Positions 9,475-16,319 of a stretch of DNA of 64,000 nt are shown here, one piece after another. The stretch is from positions 1,984,001 to 2,048,000 of the forward strand of contig NZ_JACHNA010000001.1 in assembly GCF_014205175.1 (NCBI RefSeq), given 5' to 3'. The position numbers were made by a program, and so were the translations under genes. The notes under the pieces are model-generated. The model did not search any database. It was not told where the DNA came from and was given only the letters and a program-made list of their open reading frames with translations. Numbering within the stretch: the stretch's first letter is position 1; the number at the start of each line of letters is the position of its first letter. This DNA comes from Micrococcus cohnii. Its GTDB lineage: Bacteria; Actinomycetota; Actinomycetes; Actinomycetales; Micrococcaceae.

Positions 9475-9716
9475 ATTGTGCACATCTAGACGTGGGCCAA
9501 CTGTCTCTGTGCCTACCCGTGTACTTCGGCCTTAGTGGTAGCTGTGATTCCGAGGCTGGGTTGTCGGGCATCGAGCCGACCCGTTCCTGGTCGGCGGATC
9601 GAGGCTGGGGGGAGACCAGCAGCGGGTACGGGTCGTGGAAGGCCTCCCGGTATGCCGCGTTCGAGAAGAGCCATGACACCGTGTTGAGGGCTTCGTCTGA
9701 GCGTGCGGAGGAGTGA
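9471..9716 (+). CDS. Small coupled ORF, 81 aa, unknown
   Basis: The frame starts with an ATG overlapping the previous stop (ATGA) and ends four bases before the GTG of paralogue 2. The product is 81 aa with no membrane segment, and includes WSADRGWGETSSGYGSWKAS. About 80 percent of third codon positions are G or C, consistent with coding but lower than housekeeping genes here. It could be a genuine small gene or a remnant of a larger one. The GGAGGAG near its end also serves as ribosome-binding site for the next gene. Confidence 0.4.
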   Translation: MNCAHLDVGQLSLCLPVYFGLSGSCDSEAGLSGIEPTRSWSADRGWGETSSGYGSWKASRYAAFEKSHDTVLRASSERAEE

Positions 9717-9720
9717 GCCG

Positions 9721-10488
9721 GTGGCTGACCGCGTGAGGACGATGACGCGGCGGCGGTTCGCGCGGCTTTCGGAGGAGGAGCTGGTGGCGGCGTTGCCCTT
9801 CCGGGTGAAGGTGGCCTGGACCGGCTGGTGGCTGGGGTTGGCGATCTTCGTTGGTGGGGCGTGGTTCTTCGCGTGGGTGTTGTTCTTCTCGGAGGCGGAG
9901 ACGACGCCGATGGGGCAGATGTACAAGGCGTTGATGTGGATCGGGTTGCCGGTGTGTCTGTTCTTTCTGCCGGTGTATGTGATCGGGTGTCTGTTTCCTC
10001 GGCATCTGACGGTGACGGAGGAGGGGCTCTCGACGCGGTGGTGGTCGGTGAGCTGGTTGCAGGTCGAACGGATCTCGTACACAGGCGAGGTTGCGGAGGG
10101 CAAGGTGCAGGCGTTGTTCCGGGTGAGTCCGCAGCTGTGGGAGTCGGGTTTGCGGGAAGCGAACCGGTGGGACTCAGGGATGCCGTTCGGTGGTGGCGGG
10201 TTGACGCGGCACTGGCCGTGTGTGAGGACTCAGCGGAATCTGATGCCGTTTGTCGGGTCCCTGTGGAAACTGTTCGAGACCTTGCATCATCGTGCGTGGG
10301 AGCGGGCTGGTCATGTCGGCGGGTTCGACGGGTATGGCCCCGTCGTTCCGGATGGTCGTCGTGCGGTGGCCCCGAACACGCCGGCTGAGGACGAGGATCC
10401 TGCGGGAGGGCCGGTGGGTGCTGGCGGAGAAGCGAGTCGTCGAGCGCAGCGCGAGGAGTGGCCTGGCGGAGGTGGAGTTGATGTCTGA
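9721..10488 (+). CDS. Two-TM membrane protein with PH-like domain, paralogue 2
   Basis: 255 aa, nearly identical to the 7619 gene through both membrane helices and the RHLTVTEEGLSTRWWSVSW segment. It diverges after that and keeps ANRWDSGMPFGGGG. GTG start with GGAGGAG upstream. Paralogue 1 stops just after PAEGEEPA, but here the reading frame continues past PAEDEDPA into a Gly/Arg-rich tail of about 27 residues. That tail overlaps the next gene's start by eight bases and looks like readthrough into what was once a non-coding or deleted segment. Function unknown; probably a membrane protein acting with its neighbours. Confidence 0.7.
   Translation: MADRVRTMTRRRFARLSEEELVAALPFRVKVAWTGWWLGLAIFVGGAWFFAWVLFFSEAETTPMGQMYKALMWIGLPVCLFFLPVYVIGCLFPRHLTVTEEGLSTRWWSVSWLQVERISYTGEVAEGKVQALFRVSPQLWESGLREANRWDSGMPFGGGGLTRHWPCVRTQRNLMPFVGSLWKLFETLHHRAWERAGHVGGFDGYGPVVPDGRRAVAPNTPAEDEDPAGGPVGAGGEASRRAQREEWPGGGGVDV
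9738..10209 (+). repeat. Duplicated 472-bp block, copy 2
   Basis: Second copy of 7633-8104, same orientation. The near-absence of differences in the first 330 bases suggests recent duplication or gene conversion of the membrane-helix part. Confidence 0.9.
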
Positions 10489-11089
10489 GATGGAGTACGT
10501 GGATCCGGAGGCGGTCGAGCTGCCGTTGCATGTGCGGGCGCGGTCGGAGGTGTGGTTGCCGGCGTTCGTGGTGGCGGTGGTGCTGTGGGTGTTGTCGGTG
10601 ATGATCATGCTCAAGCTGCCGCCGGGGTTGTTCGAGGAGCCCACGGCGATGCTGATGCTGTACCGGTATTTGACGATGCTGGGGTTCGTGCCGTTGTCGT
10701 TGTATGTGGTGTACACGTGGATGGCGTGGCGTCGTCCGCGGCATCTGACGGTGGACGAGGAGGGTGTGCGCACCCATTCGTGGTCCGTGCGGTGGGACGA
10801 GGTGGATTCGGTGTGGCTGAATCCGACCGGTGGCGGTGCTCCGGACAAGAAGACGCAGGTGGGGTTCATGGTGCACAAGAAGGCGTGGACTCCTGAGCTG
10901 CGGCGGGGCAATCGGTGGGACTCGGGGGAGCCGTTCGAGCTGGGCGGTCTGCTGCCGAAGGACGGGACGATCCAGACGCAGTTCGGGATGGAGCCGCCGA
11001 TCGAGTCGTTGATGCCGTTGTTCGAGCATCTGCGGGCGAAGGCGCATGGGGAGCCGAGCCGCTGGCATGGGCCGGTCGGTCCGGCATGA
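10481..11089 (+). CDS. Two-TM membrane protein with PH-like domain, paralogue 3
   Basis: 202 aa, unknown function. It begins MSEMEYVDPEAVELP at an ATG preceded by GGAGGTGGAG. Two hydrophobic helices (about 22-45 and 58-82) are followed by RPRHLTVDEEGVRTHSWSVR, a PH-like stretch, and the family motif GNRWDSGEPFELGGL, then IQTQFGMEPPI. Clearly homologous to its neighbours but much more diverged than the 7619/9721 pair, so it is an older duplication. Followed by a strong hairpin. Confidence 0.75.
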   Translation: MSEMEYVDPEAVELPLHVRARSEVWLPAFVVAVVLWVLSVMIMLKLPPGLFEEPTAMLMLYRYLTMLGFVPLSLYVVYTWMAWRRPRHLTVDEEGVRTHSWSVRWDEVDSVWLNPTGGGAPDKKTQVGFMVHKKAWTPELRRGNRWDSGEPFELGGLLPKDGTIQTQFGMEPPIESLMPLFEHLRAKAHGEPSRWHGPVGPA

Positions 11090-11118
11090 GCCGGGCGAGG
11101 CCCTCGGCGTTCGTCGAG

Positions 11119-11167
11119 CCATCCTGGTTCCGTCGCTTCGGCGGGGAAAGCGACGGGACCAGGATGG
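11119..11167 (+). terminator. 20-bp-stem hairpin after paralogue 3
   Basis: CCATCCTGGTTCCGTCGCTT pairs with its reverse complement across a 9-base loop, with one wobble position. It lies between two co-directional genes, 30 bases after a stop, and probably terminates transcription. Confidence 0.65.
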
Positions 11168-11224
11168 TTCGGTGCGTGGGCTGGTCGCGTGGCGCCTCTG
11201 GAAGAGGGGCCTTAGTCTGAGGCG

Positions 11225-11959
11225 ATGACTCAGACGGGGGACGACGCGAGGCGAGACGAGCCGACGGTGGACGGACACCGTGAGCCGCTGACGGATTATC
11301 AGGCCGAGGACGGCCGGTATGTGTATGAGCCGCCGTTGCCGGAGAGCATGCCGGAGCTGCCGTTCACGGTGCGGATGCGGCGGCGTCGGTGGTTCATGTC
11401 GTTGGTGTTCGGGCTGTTCGGGTGTGTGCTGTTCCCGGTGATCGCGTTCGCGCCGGGTGGGGACGGTTCGGCGATGCTGGTGGTGTTCCGGGTGGGCGCG
11501 CTGTTGGTGTGGCCGGTAGCGATTCTGGTGGCGGTGCATGCGGGGCAGGCGATTCTGCGCCCGCGGCATCTGCATTTTGACGCGGAGCGGGTGTGGACGC
11601 GGGACTGGTCGCTGGACTGGGTGGATGTGCTGGACCTTCGTCTCCTGCCGGACAACTGGCGGGATTCCGACGTGCGGGATGTGCCGAAGCACAAGCAGCA
11701 GCTGATGATCGTGATCTCCGCGGCGACGCATGCGGCGAAGGTCGGTGCGGGCAATCGGTGGGACTCGGGGTATCCGTTCGGTCTGGGCGGTCTGGCGCCG
11801 ATCAACGGAATGGTGATGACGCAGTACGACTCGGATCCGCCGATCCGGGATGCGTATCTGGTGATGAAGGTTCTGCAGCGTGATGCCCGGAAGGCGGCGG
11901 GGTTGCCGACGTATGTGACGCGTCCGTTCGCGCCGGGCAAGCTGGGCCCACTGAAGTGA
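11225..11959 (+). CDS. Two-TM membrane protein with PH-like domain, paralogue 4
   Basis: 244 aa. An acidic N-terminal extension of about 50 residues precedes two hydrophobic helices (about 58-78 and 88-112). The PH-like stretch RPRHLHFDAERVWTRDWSL follows, then the hallmark GNRWDSGYPFGLGGLAPING and the same YDSDPPI ending seen in paralogue 3. It is the most divergent member and has its own unit between the hairpin and the convergent uspA-like gene. Function unknown. Confidence 0.75.
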   Translation: MTQTGDDARRDEPTVDGHREPLTDYQAEDGRYVYEPPLPESMPELPFTVRMRRRRWFMSLVFGLFGCVLFPVIAFAPGGDGSAMLVVFRVGALLVWPVAILVAVHAGQAILRPRHLHFDAERVWTRDWSLDWVDVLDLRLLPDNWRDSDVRDVPKHKQQLMIVISAATHAAKVGAGNRWDSGYPFGLGGLAPINGMVMTQYDSDPPIRDAYLVMKVLQRDARKAAGLPTYVTRPFAPGKLGPLK

Positions 11960-12029
11960 GTCTCCGCTGTGCCCCTCCCGGTCCCTCCTGGCGGCTCTGA
12001 GCCGTCTCCACCTCAGGGTCACCCCCGCC

Positions 12030-12377
12030 TCACGGCTTCACGCAGAGCACCGGCACCGTGGACTGCAGGATGATCTGCTGCGCCGCCGAACCCATGAGCA
12101 GCTTCCCGACGGGCGAGCGGTGCCGCAGGCCCACCACCAGGCGGGAGACGTCGTGGGCCTCCGCGTAATCGAGCAGGTCACCGATCGCGTCCCGGCCGCG
12201 CTCGTTCGGATGCGCCACCGTTTCCGTCACACCAGCGTCGGCCGCCGTGCTGTCGGGCTCGGTGCCGTCCAGGGAGAAGAACACGAGATCCTCTCCGCGC
12301 AGGGCGGCCTCCCGCACGGCCGCGGCGTGGGCGGCGGCGCTCTCGGCGGACTTCGAAGCTGCAACAAGAATCGTCAT
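12030..12377 (-). CDS. Universal stress protein family protein
   Basis: Small single-domain UspA-like protein of 115 aa, starting MTILVAASKSAESAAA. The C-terminal nucleotide-loop region reads VVGLRHRSPVGKLLMGSAAQ and ends in the typical STVPVLCVKP strand. Family members bind ATP or act in stress adaptation. I chose the ATG at 12377 because CAGAGT stands six bases before it, the leaderless arrangement seen elsewhere in the window, and because the length then fits the family. It diverges from tctC across 100 bases. Confidence 0.88.
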   Translation of the reverse strand: MTILVAASKSAESAAAHAAAVREAALRGEDLVFFSLDGTEPDSTAADAGVTETVAHPNERGRDAIGDLLDYAEAHDVSRLVVGLRHRSPVGKLLMGSAAQQIILQSTVPVLCVKP

Positions 12378-12389
12378 GCGCCCACTCTG
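12378..12389 (-). promoter_or_regulatory. Leaderless promoter -10 of the usp gene
   Basis: Minus strand CAGAGT-GGGCGC-ATG: the -10-like hexamer is six bases before the start codon, with no ribosome-binding site between. Confidence 0.5.
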
Positions 12390-12428
12390 CGGCATGGACG
12401 CGATGTGCGCCAGCCCACGCCGGACTGC

Positions 12429-12434
12429 TAGCGT
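12429..12434 (+). promoter_or_regulatory. Probable -10 of tctCBA
   Basis: TAGCGT 43 bases before the tctC ATG leaves a short leader containing an AGGAG ribosome-binding site. No clear -35 was seen. Confidence 0.4.
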
Positions 12435-12477
12435 GACCGCACTCACGTGCCGTGACCCCTCCGAGCAGGAGCACTGA

Positions 12478-13479
12478 ATGCCAGCAACGTCCCCACGCGA
12501 GCGGCCCCGCCGCGGCGGCTTGGGCCGCATCATCTTCAGCGTGATGGCCGTCGTCACCATCGTGGCGGCCTGCGCGTTCTCTATTGCCTCCGCCTCCGGC
12601 GGCAACGACATCCGCACCAACCTCACCCTTATCGCCCCCGCCGCGCCCGGCGGCGGCTGGGACTCGTTCCAGCGCGAGATGCAGCAGTCCATCCGCTCCC
12701 ACCAGCTCGTGAACAACGTGCAGGTCGTGAACATCCCCGGCGCCGGCGGCACCATTGGCCTCGGCCAGCTCACCACGCTCGAGGAGGCCAACAACCTCAT
12801 GGTCGGCGGCACCGGCCAGATCGCCGCGCAGGCCGCCTACGGCTCCGGCCCCGAGCTCGACGACGTCACCCCCGTCGCTCGGGTCGTCGAGGAGTACTCG
12901 CTCGTCGTCGTCCCGGCGGACTCCGAGTACGAGACCCTCGACGACCTCGTCGAGGCCTGGCGTGAGGACCCGAAGGGCATCGCCTGGACCGGCGGCGGCT
13001 CCTTCGACCAGCTCGTCATGGCGGACCTCGCCATGAAGGCCGACATCCCCGTCGACGACACCACCTACATCCCCTCCGACGGCGGCGGCGAGGCGATCCA
13101 GGCCCTGCTCAACGGCTCCGCCCAGGCCACAGCCGGCGGCGTCGCGGACATCTACCCGCAGGTCGAGAGCGGTCGGCTCCGCGCCCTCGGCGTCGTCTCC
13201 GAGAAGCGTCTCGAAGGCATGGACATCCCCACCGTGAAGGAGCAGGGCTACGACGTCACCCTCACGAACTGGCGCGCCCTGTTCGCCCCGCCGGGCGTCT
13301 CCGACGAGGACCGCGCCGAGCTCGAGAAGCTCGTCGGCGAGGCCGTCGCCACCCCCGAATGGAAGGACGCCGTGAAACGGAACCACTGGAGCGCCGTGCC
13401 CCTGGAAGGCGAGGAGCTCGAGCAGTACATCCGGGACGAGAAGCAGCGCATCGGCGAGCTGACGGAGCAGATCCAGTAA
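12478..13479 (+). CDS. tctC: Tripartite tricarboxylate transporter substrate-binding protein TctC
   Basis: Extracytoplasmic solute receptor of the Bug/TctC family (333 aa) that captures citrate-like carboxylates for the TctAB permease. The N-terminus has a basic run and hydrophobic helix (about 15-40); VAAC at 29-32 could be a lipobox, making it a lipoprotein anchored at Cys32. Family signatures include LIAPAAPGGGWD, VNIPGAGGT and GEAIQALLNG. It has an AGGAG ribosome-binding site and is followed directly by tctB and tctA. The real substrate cannot be read from sequence. Confidence 0.92.
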   Translation: MPATSPRERPRRGGLGRIIFSVMAVVTIVAACAFSIASASGGNDIRTNLTLIAPAAPGGGWDSFQREMQQSIRSHQLVNNVQVVNIPGAGGTIGLGQLTTLEEANNLMVGGTGQIAAQAAYGSGPELDDVTPVARVVEEYSLVVVPADSEYETLDDLVEAWREDPKGIAWTGGGSFDQLVMADLAMKADIPVDDTTYIPSDGGGEAIQALLNGSAQATAGGVADIYPQVESGRLRALGVVSEKRLEGMDIPTVKEQGYDVTLTNWRALFAPPGVSDEDRAELEKLVGEAVATPEWKDAVKRNHWSAVPLEGEELEQYIRDEKQRIGELTEQIQ

Positions 13480-13523
13480 GCGCGGACGCCTCGACGCAGA
13501 AGGACGGGCTCGTCGCGCTCGTC

Positions 13524-14006
13524 ATGCCCGCGCTGCTCGCCGCGTTCAGCCTCTACCTGCTGATCGGCTCGCTCACGATGGACGCCGGTGACGCTGAGTT
13601 CCCCGGCCCCGCGTTCTACCCGACGATCCTCGCCGTCGCCGGGCTCGCGGTGGCCCTCGGGCTCGCCGTCGACGTCCTGCGACATCATCGGGCGCACGCC
13701 GAGGGCCAGGCCGACGCCGACGGCGAGGTCGGGCAGTCGGCCGGGCGGCTGCGTCCCGCCCGCTCGGACTTCGGCGCGATGGCCTGGGTGTTCTTCGGGT
13801 TCCTCGCGTTCGCCCTGCTGCTGCCGTGGCTCGGCTGGATTCTCGCCGGGGCGCTGCTGTTCTGGTGCGTCACCCGCGGGTTCGGCTCCCCGCGGCCGCT
13901 GTTCGACGTGCTGGTCTCCCTGTTCGTCTCGTCGCTGACGTACCTTGCGTTCGCCGTCGTGCTCGGCCTGACCCTGCCCTCGGGCATCCTCGGAGGTGGC
14001 TTCTGA
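13524..14006 (+). CDS. tctB: Tripartite tricarboxylate transporter small membrane protein TctB
   Basis: Small four-helix membrane subunit of the TTT transporter. Hydrophobic segments are visible at about 1-20, 30-50, 85-120 and 130-155, with the GPAFYPTILAV motif typical of TctB after helix 1. The start is uncertain: the first in-frame ATG after the tctC stop is at 13524. The frame is open upstream (KDGLVALV reads like genuine protein) but has no usual start codon. A rare start just after the tctC stop, or coupling by overlap, is possible. It ends one base before tctA's ATG. Confidence 0.8.
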   Translation: MPALLAAFSLYLLIGSLTMDAGDAEFPGPAFYPTILAVAGLAVALGLAVDVLRHHRAHAEGQADADGEVGQSAGRLRPARSDFGAMAWVFFGFLAFALLLPWLGWILAGALLFWCVTRGFGSPRPLFDVLVSLFVSSLTYLAFAVVLGLTLPSGILGGGF

Positions 14007-14007
14007 T

Positions 14008-15513
14008 ATGGAGACGCTCGGACTCCTCATGGAGGGCTTCGCCGGAGCCCTGACCCCGATCAACCTGCTGTGGGTCGTGCTCGGCTGTCTGCTGGGCACC
14101 GCGGTCGGCGTCATGCCCGGCCTCGGCTCCTCCATGGCGGTGGCGCTGCTGCTGCCCATGACGTTCGCCCTCGACCCGACCGCCGCGTTCATCCTGTTCG
14201 CTGGTGTGTACTTCGGCGGCCTGTTCGGCGACTCGACCATGGCGATCCTCATGAACACGCCGGGCCAGGCCTCCGCCATCGCCTCGACGTTCGAGGGCCA
14301 CAAGATGGCGCAGAGCGGCCGGGCCGCGCAGGCCCTCGCCACTGCGGCCATCGGCGCGTTCGTCGGGGGCTTCACCGCGAGCGTGTGCGTCGTGTTCCTC
14401 GCCCCCGTGCTCGCGGAGTTCTCAACGAAGTTTGGCCCGGCCGAGTACTTCGCCCTCGCCCTGTTCGCATTCGTCGCGACGTCCTCCGTCGTGGCCGACT
14501 CGGTGCTGCGTGGCCTCGCCTCGCTGCTGCTGGGCCTGGGCATCGCGGTCGTCGGCATCGACGCCGTCACCGGCACGGCCCGGTTCACGGGCGGCTCGCC
14601 GCAGCTCTACGACGGCATCCCGCTGGTGACCGTCACCGTCGCGATTCTGGCGCTGGGTGAGGTGTTCCATGTGGCCCCGCGCGTGCGCCGCGAGAAGGAC
14701 GACCTCGAGGTGCGCGAGACAGGACGTCCGTGGCTCTCGGCCGCCGAGTTCCGCGAGGCGCTGCCCGCGTGGGGCCGTGGCACGGCGATCGGACTGCCCT
14801 TCGGCATCGTGCCCGTCGGCGGCTCTGAGGTGCCCACGTTCCTGGCCTACTCGGCGGAGCGGCGCTTGGACCGCCGCCGCCGGAACCCGATGTTCGGCAA
14901 GGGCGCGATCCGCGGCCTGGCGGCCCCCGAGGCCGCCGGCAACTCCACCACGGGCATGGCCATGGGCGCTCTGCTGACCCTCGGTCTGCCCGTCTCGGCG
15001 ACGGCCGCGATCATGCTCGCCGCGTTCCGCCAGTACGGCCTGCAGCCCGGGCCCCTGCTGTTCGACCGCAGCCCCGAGCTGGTGTGGGCGCTGCTCGCGA
15101 GCTTCTTCATCGCGATGGTCGTGCTGCTGGCGATCAACCTGCCGTTCGCGAGGCTGTGGGCGAAGCTGCTGCTGATCCCGAACCATTACCTGTACGCGGG
15201 CATCACCCTGTTCTGTGGCCTCGGCATCTACGCGACGACCGGCGCCGCGTTCGACCTGCTGATGCTGCTCGGGATCTCCGTGCTCGGCTATCTCATGCGC
15301 CGGTTCGGCTACCCGCTGGCTCCGCTGATGATCGGCATGGTCCTCGGCCCGTTGGCCGAGACATCCCTGCGCGACGCGCTGCTCAGTTCGGCGGGGGACC
15401 CAGCTGTGTTGGTCGCGACCCCGATCACGTGGGTGATCTACGCGGTCCTGCTCGTCGTCATCGCGCTGTCCGTGCGGGCCGCCGTGACCGCGAAGACGCG
15501 TCAGGACGTCTGA
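14008..15513 (+). CDS. tctA: Tripartite tricarboxylate transporter large permease TctA
   Basis: Large permease subunit (501 aa) with about 11-12 hydrophobic helices. Conserved TctA features include VGVMPGLGSSMAVALLLP near residue 33, FGDSTMAILMNTPGQAS, GIVPVGGSEVPTFLAYSAER and the EAAGNSTTG motif. The ATG at 14008 has GGAGG eleven bases upstream and follows the tctB stop by one base. A GTG at 13996 is an alternative. Together with tctC and tctB it forms a complete secondary transporter for carboxylates, driven by an ion gradient. Confidence 0.93.
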   Translation: METLGLLMEGFAGALTPINLLWVVLGCLLGTAVGVMPGLGSSMAVALLLPMTFALDPTAAFILFAGVYFGGLFGDSTMAILMNTPGQASAIASTFEGHKMAQSGRAAQALATAAIGAFVGGFTASVCVVFLAPVLAEFSTKFGPAEYFALALFAFVATSSVVADSVLRGLASLLLGLGIAVVGIDAVTGTARFTGGSPQLYDGIPLVTVTVAILALGEVFHVAPRVRREKDDLEVRETGRPWLSAAEFREALPAWGRGTAIGLPFGIVPVGGSEVPTFLAYSAERRLDRRRRNPMFGKGAIRGLAAPEAAGNSTTGMAMGALLTLGLPVSATAAIMLAAFRQYGLQPGPLLFDRSPELVWALLASFFIAMVVLLAINLPFARLWAKLLLIPNHYLYAGITLFCGLGIYATTGAAFDLLMLLGISVLGYLMRRFGYPLAPLMIGMVLGPLAETSLRDALLSSAGDPAVLVATPITWVIYAVLLVVIALSVRAAVTAKTRQDV

Positions 15514-15561
15514 GTGGGGCCCGACGAAGCCCCTCGGGTGTGACCTGCGACGCATTCGGGC

Positions 15562-15587
15562 GGCGACGGAATGATTCCGCCGTCGCC
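15562..15587 (+). terminator. Hairpin after tctA
   Basis: GGCGACGG pairs with CCGTCGCC across a 10-base loop, about 50 bases after the tctA stop and before yceI. No T-run. Confidence 0.45.
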
Positions 15588-15674
15588 CCCGTTTGCCCAG
15601 GTGGTACGAATTTGAAACATCCGGGACGGCGGCCCGCCCGCACGCCCGGACCCACCACCGCAAGGAGCATCCCC

Positions 15675-16223
15675 ATGAGCATCACCACCGGAACCTGGAC
15701 CCTCGACGCCGCCCACTCGGACGTCGACTTCGTCGTGCGCCACGCCGGCATCTCGAAGGTGCGCGGCTCCTTCCAGACCGTCGAGGGCACCCTGCAGCTC
15801 GCCGAGGACTTCACCGCCTCGTCCGTCGAGGTCACCGTCGACGTCGCCTCCGTGAACACCAAGAACGAGGGCCGCGACGAGCACCTGCGCGGCACGGACT
15901 TCTTCGACGTCGCCCAGCACCCGACCATGACCTTCCGCTCCACCCAGGTGCGCGGCTCCGCGGACGAGTTCACCGTCGTCGGCGAGCTGACCCTGCACGG
16001 CGTCACCAGGACGGTCGAGCTGGCGGCAGAGCTCGGCGGCCAGGACGTCGACGTCTTCGGCACCACCCGTGTCGGCTTCGAGGCCACCGGCGAGATCTCC
16101 CGCAAGGACTTCGGCCTCACTTGGAACGCCGCGACCGAGGCCGGCGGCCTGATGGTCTCCGACAAGGTCAAGCTCGAGATCGGCGCCGCGTTCGTCCTGC
16201 CGCAGGACGAGCAGCAGGCCTGA
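15675..16223 (+). CDS. YceI-family lipid-binding protein
   Basis: 182-aa YceI-like lipocalin-fold protein, which in characterised members binds polyisoprenoid or amphiphilic molecules. The start GTWTLDAAHSDVDFVVRHAG is the canonical opening of the family. Other signatures are VDVASVNTKNEGRDEHLRG, DFFDVAQHPTMTF and GELTLHGVTR. No signal peptide is visible, so it is probably cytoplasmic, unlike E. coli YceI. An AAGGAG ribosome-binding site lies seven bases before the ATG. Single-gene unit bounded by hairpins on both sides. Confidence 0.93.
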   Translation: MSITTGTWTLDAAHSDVDFVVRHAGISKVRGSFQTVEGTLQLAEDFTASSVEVTVDVASVNTKNEGRDEHLRGTDFFDVAQHPTMTFRSTQVRGSADEFTVVGELTLHGVTRTVELAAELGGQDVDVFGTTRVGFEATGEISRKDFGLTWNAATEAGGLMVSDKVKLEIGAAFVLPQDEQQA

Positions 16224-16237
16224 TCCGCCGTTGGCCT

Positions 16238-16275
16238 GGGCCTCTCCGCGCCGACGCCTCGACGCGGGGAGGCCC
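16238..16275 (+). terminator. Hairpin terminator after yceI
   Basis: GGGCCTCTCCGCG pairs with CGCGGGGAGGCCC (one wobble) around a 12-base loop, 15 bases after the yceI stop. Confidence 0.65.
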
Positions 16276-16306
16276 TCGCGTTGGGCGCGGAGGGCGTCGG
16301 ATGCGT

Positions 16307-16319
16307 CAGAATGCTGACC
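16307..16319 (+). promoter_or_regulatory. Leaderless promoter -10 of the acyl-CoA ligase
   Basis: CAGAAT-GCTGACC-ATG: a -10-like hexamer seven bases before the ATG at 16320, supporting that start over the in-frame ATG at 16311. Confidence 0.45.

Noticed and set aside
9248-12022. 924-codon minus-strand frame opposite the paralogue cluster
   Set aside because: Composed of Arg/His/Pro-rich sequence with no domain. The plus-strand proteins are paralogous and conserved, which only the sense strand explains.
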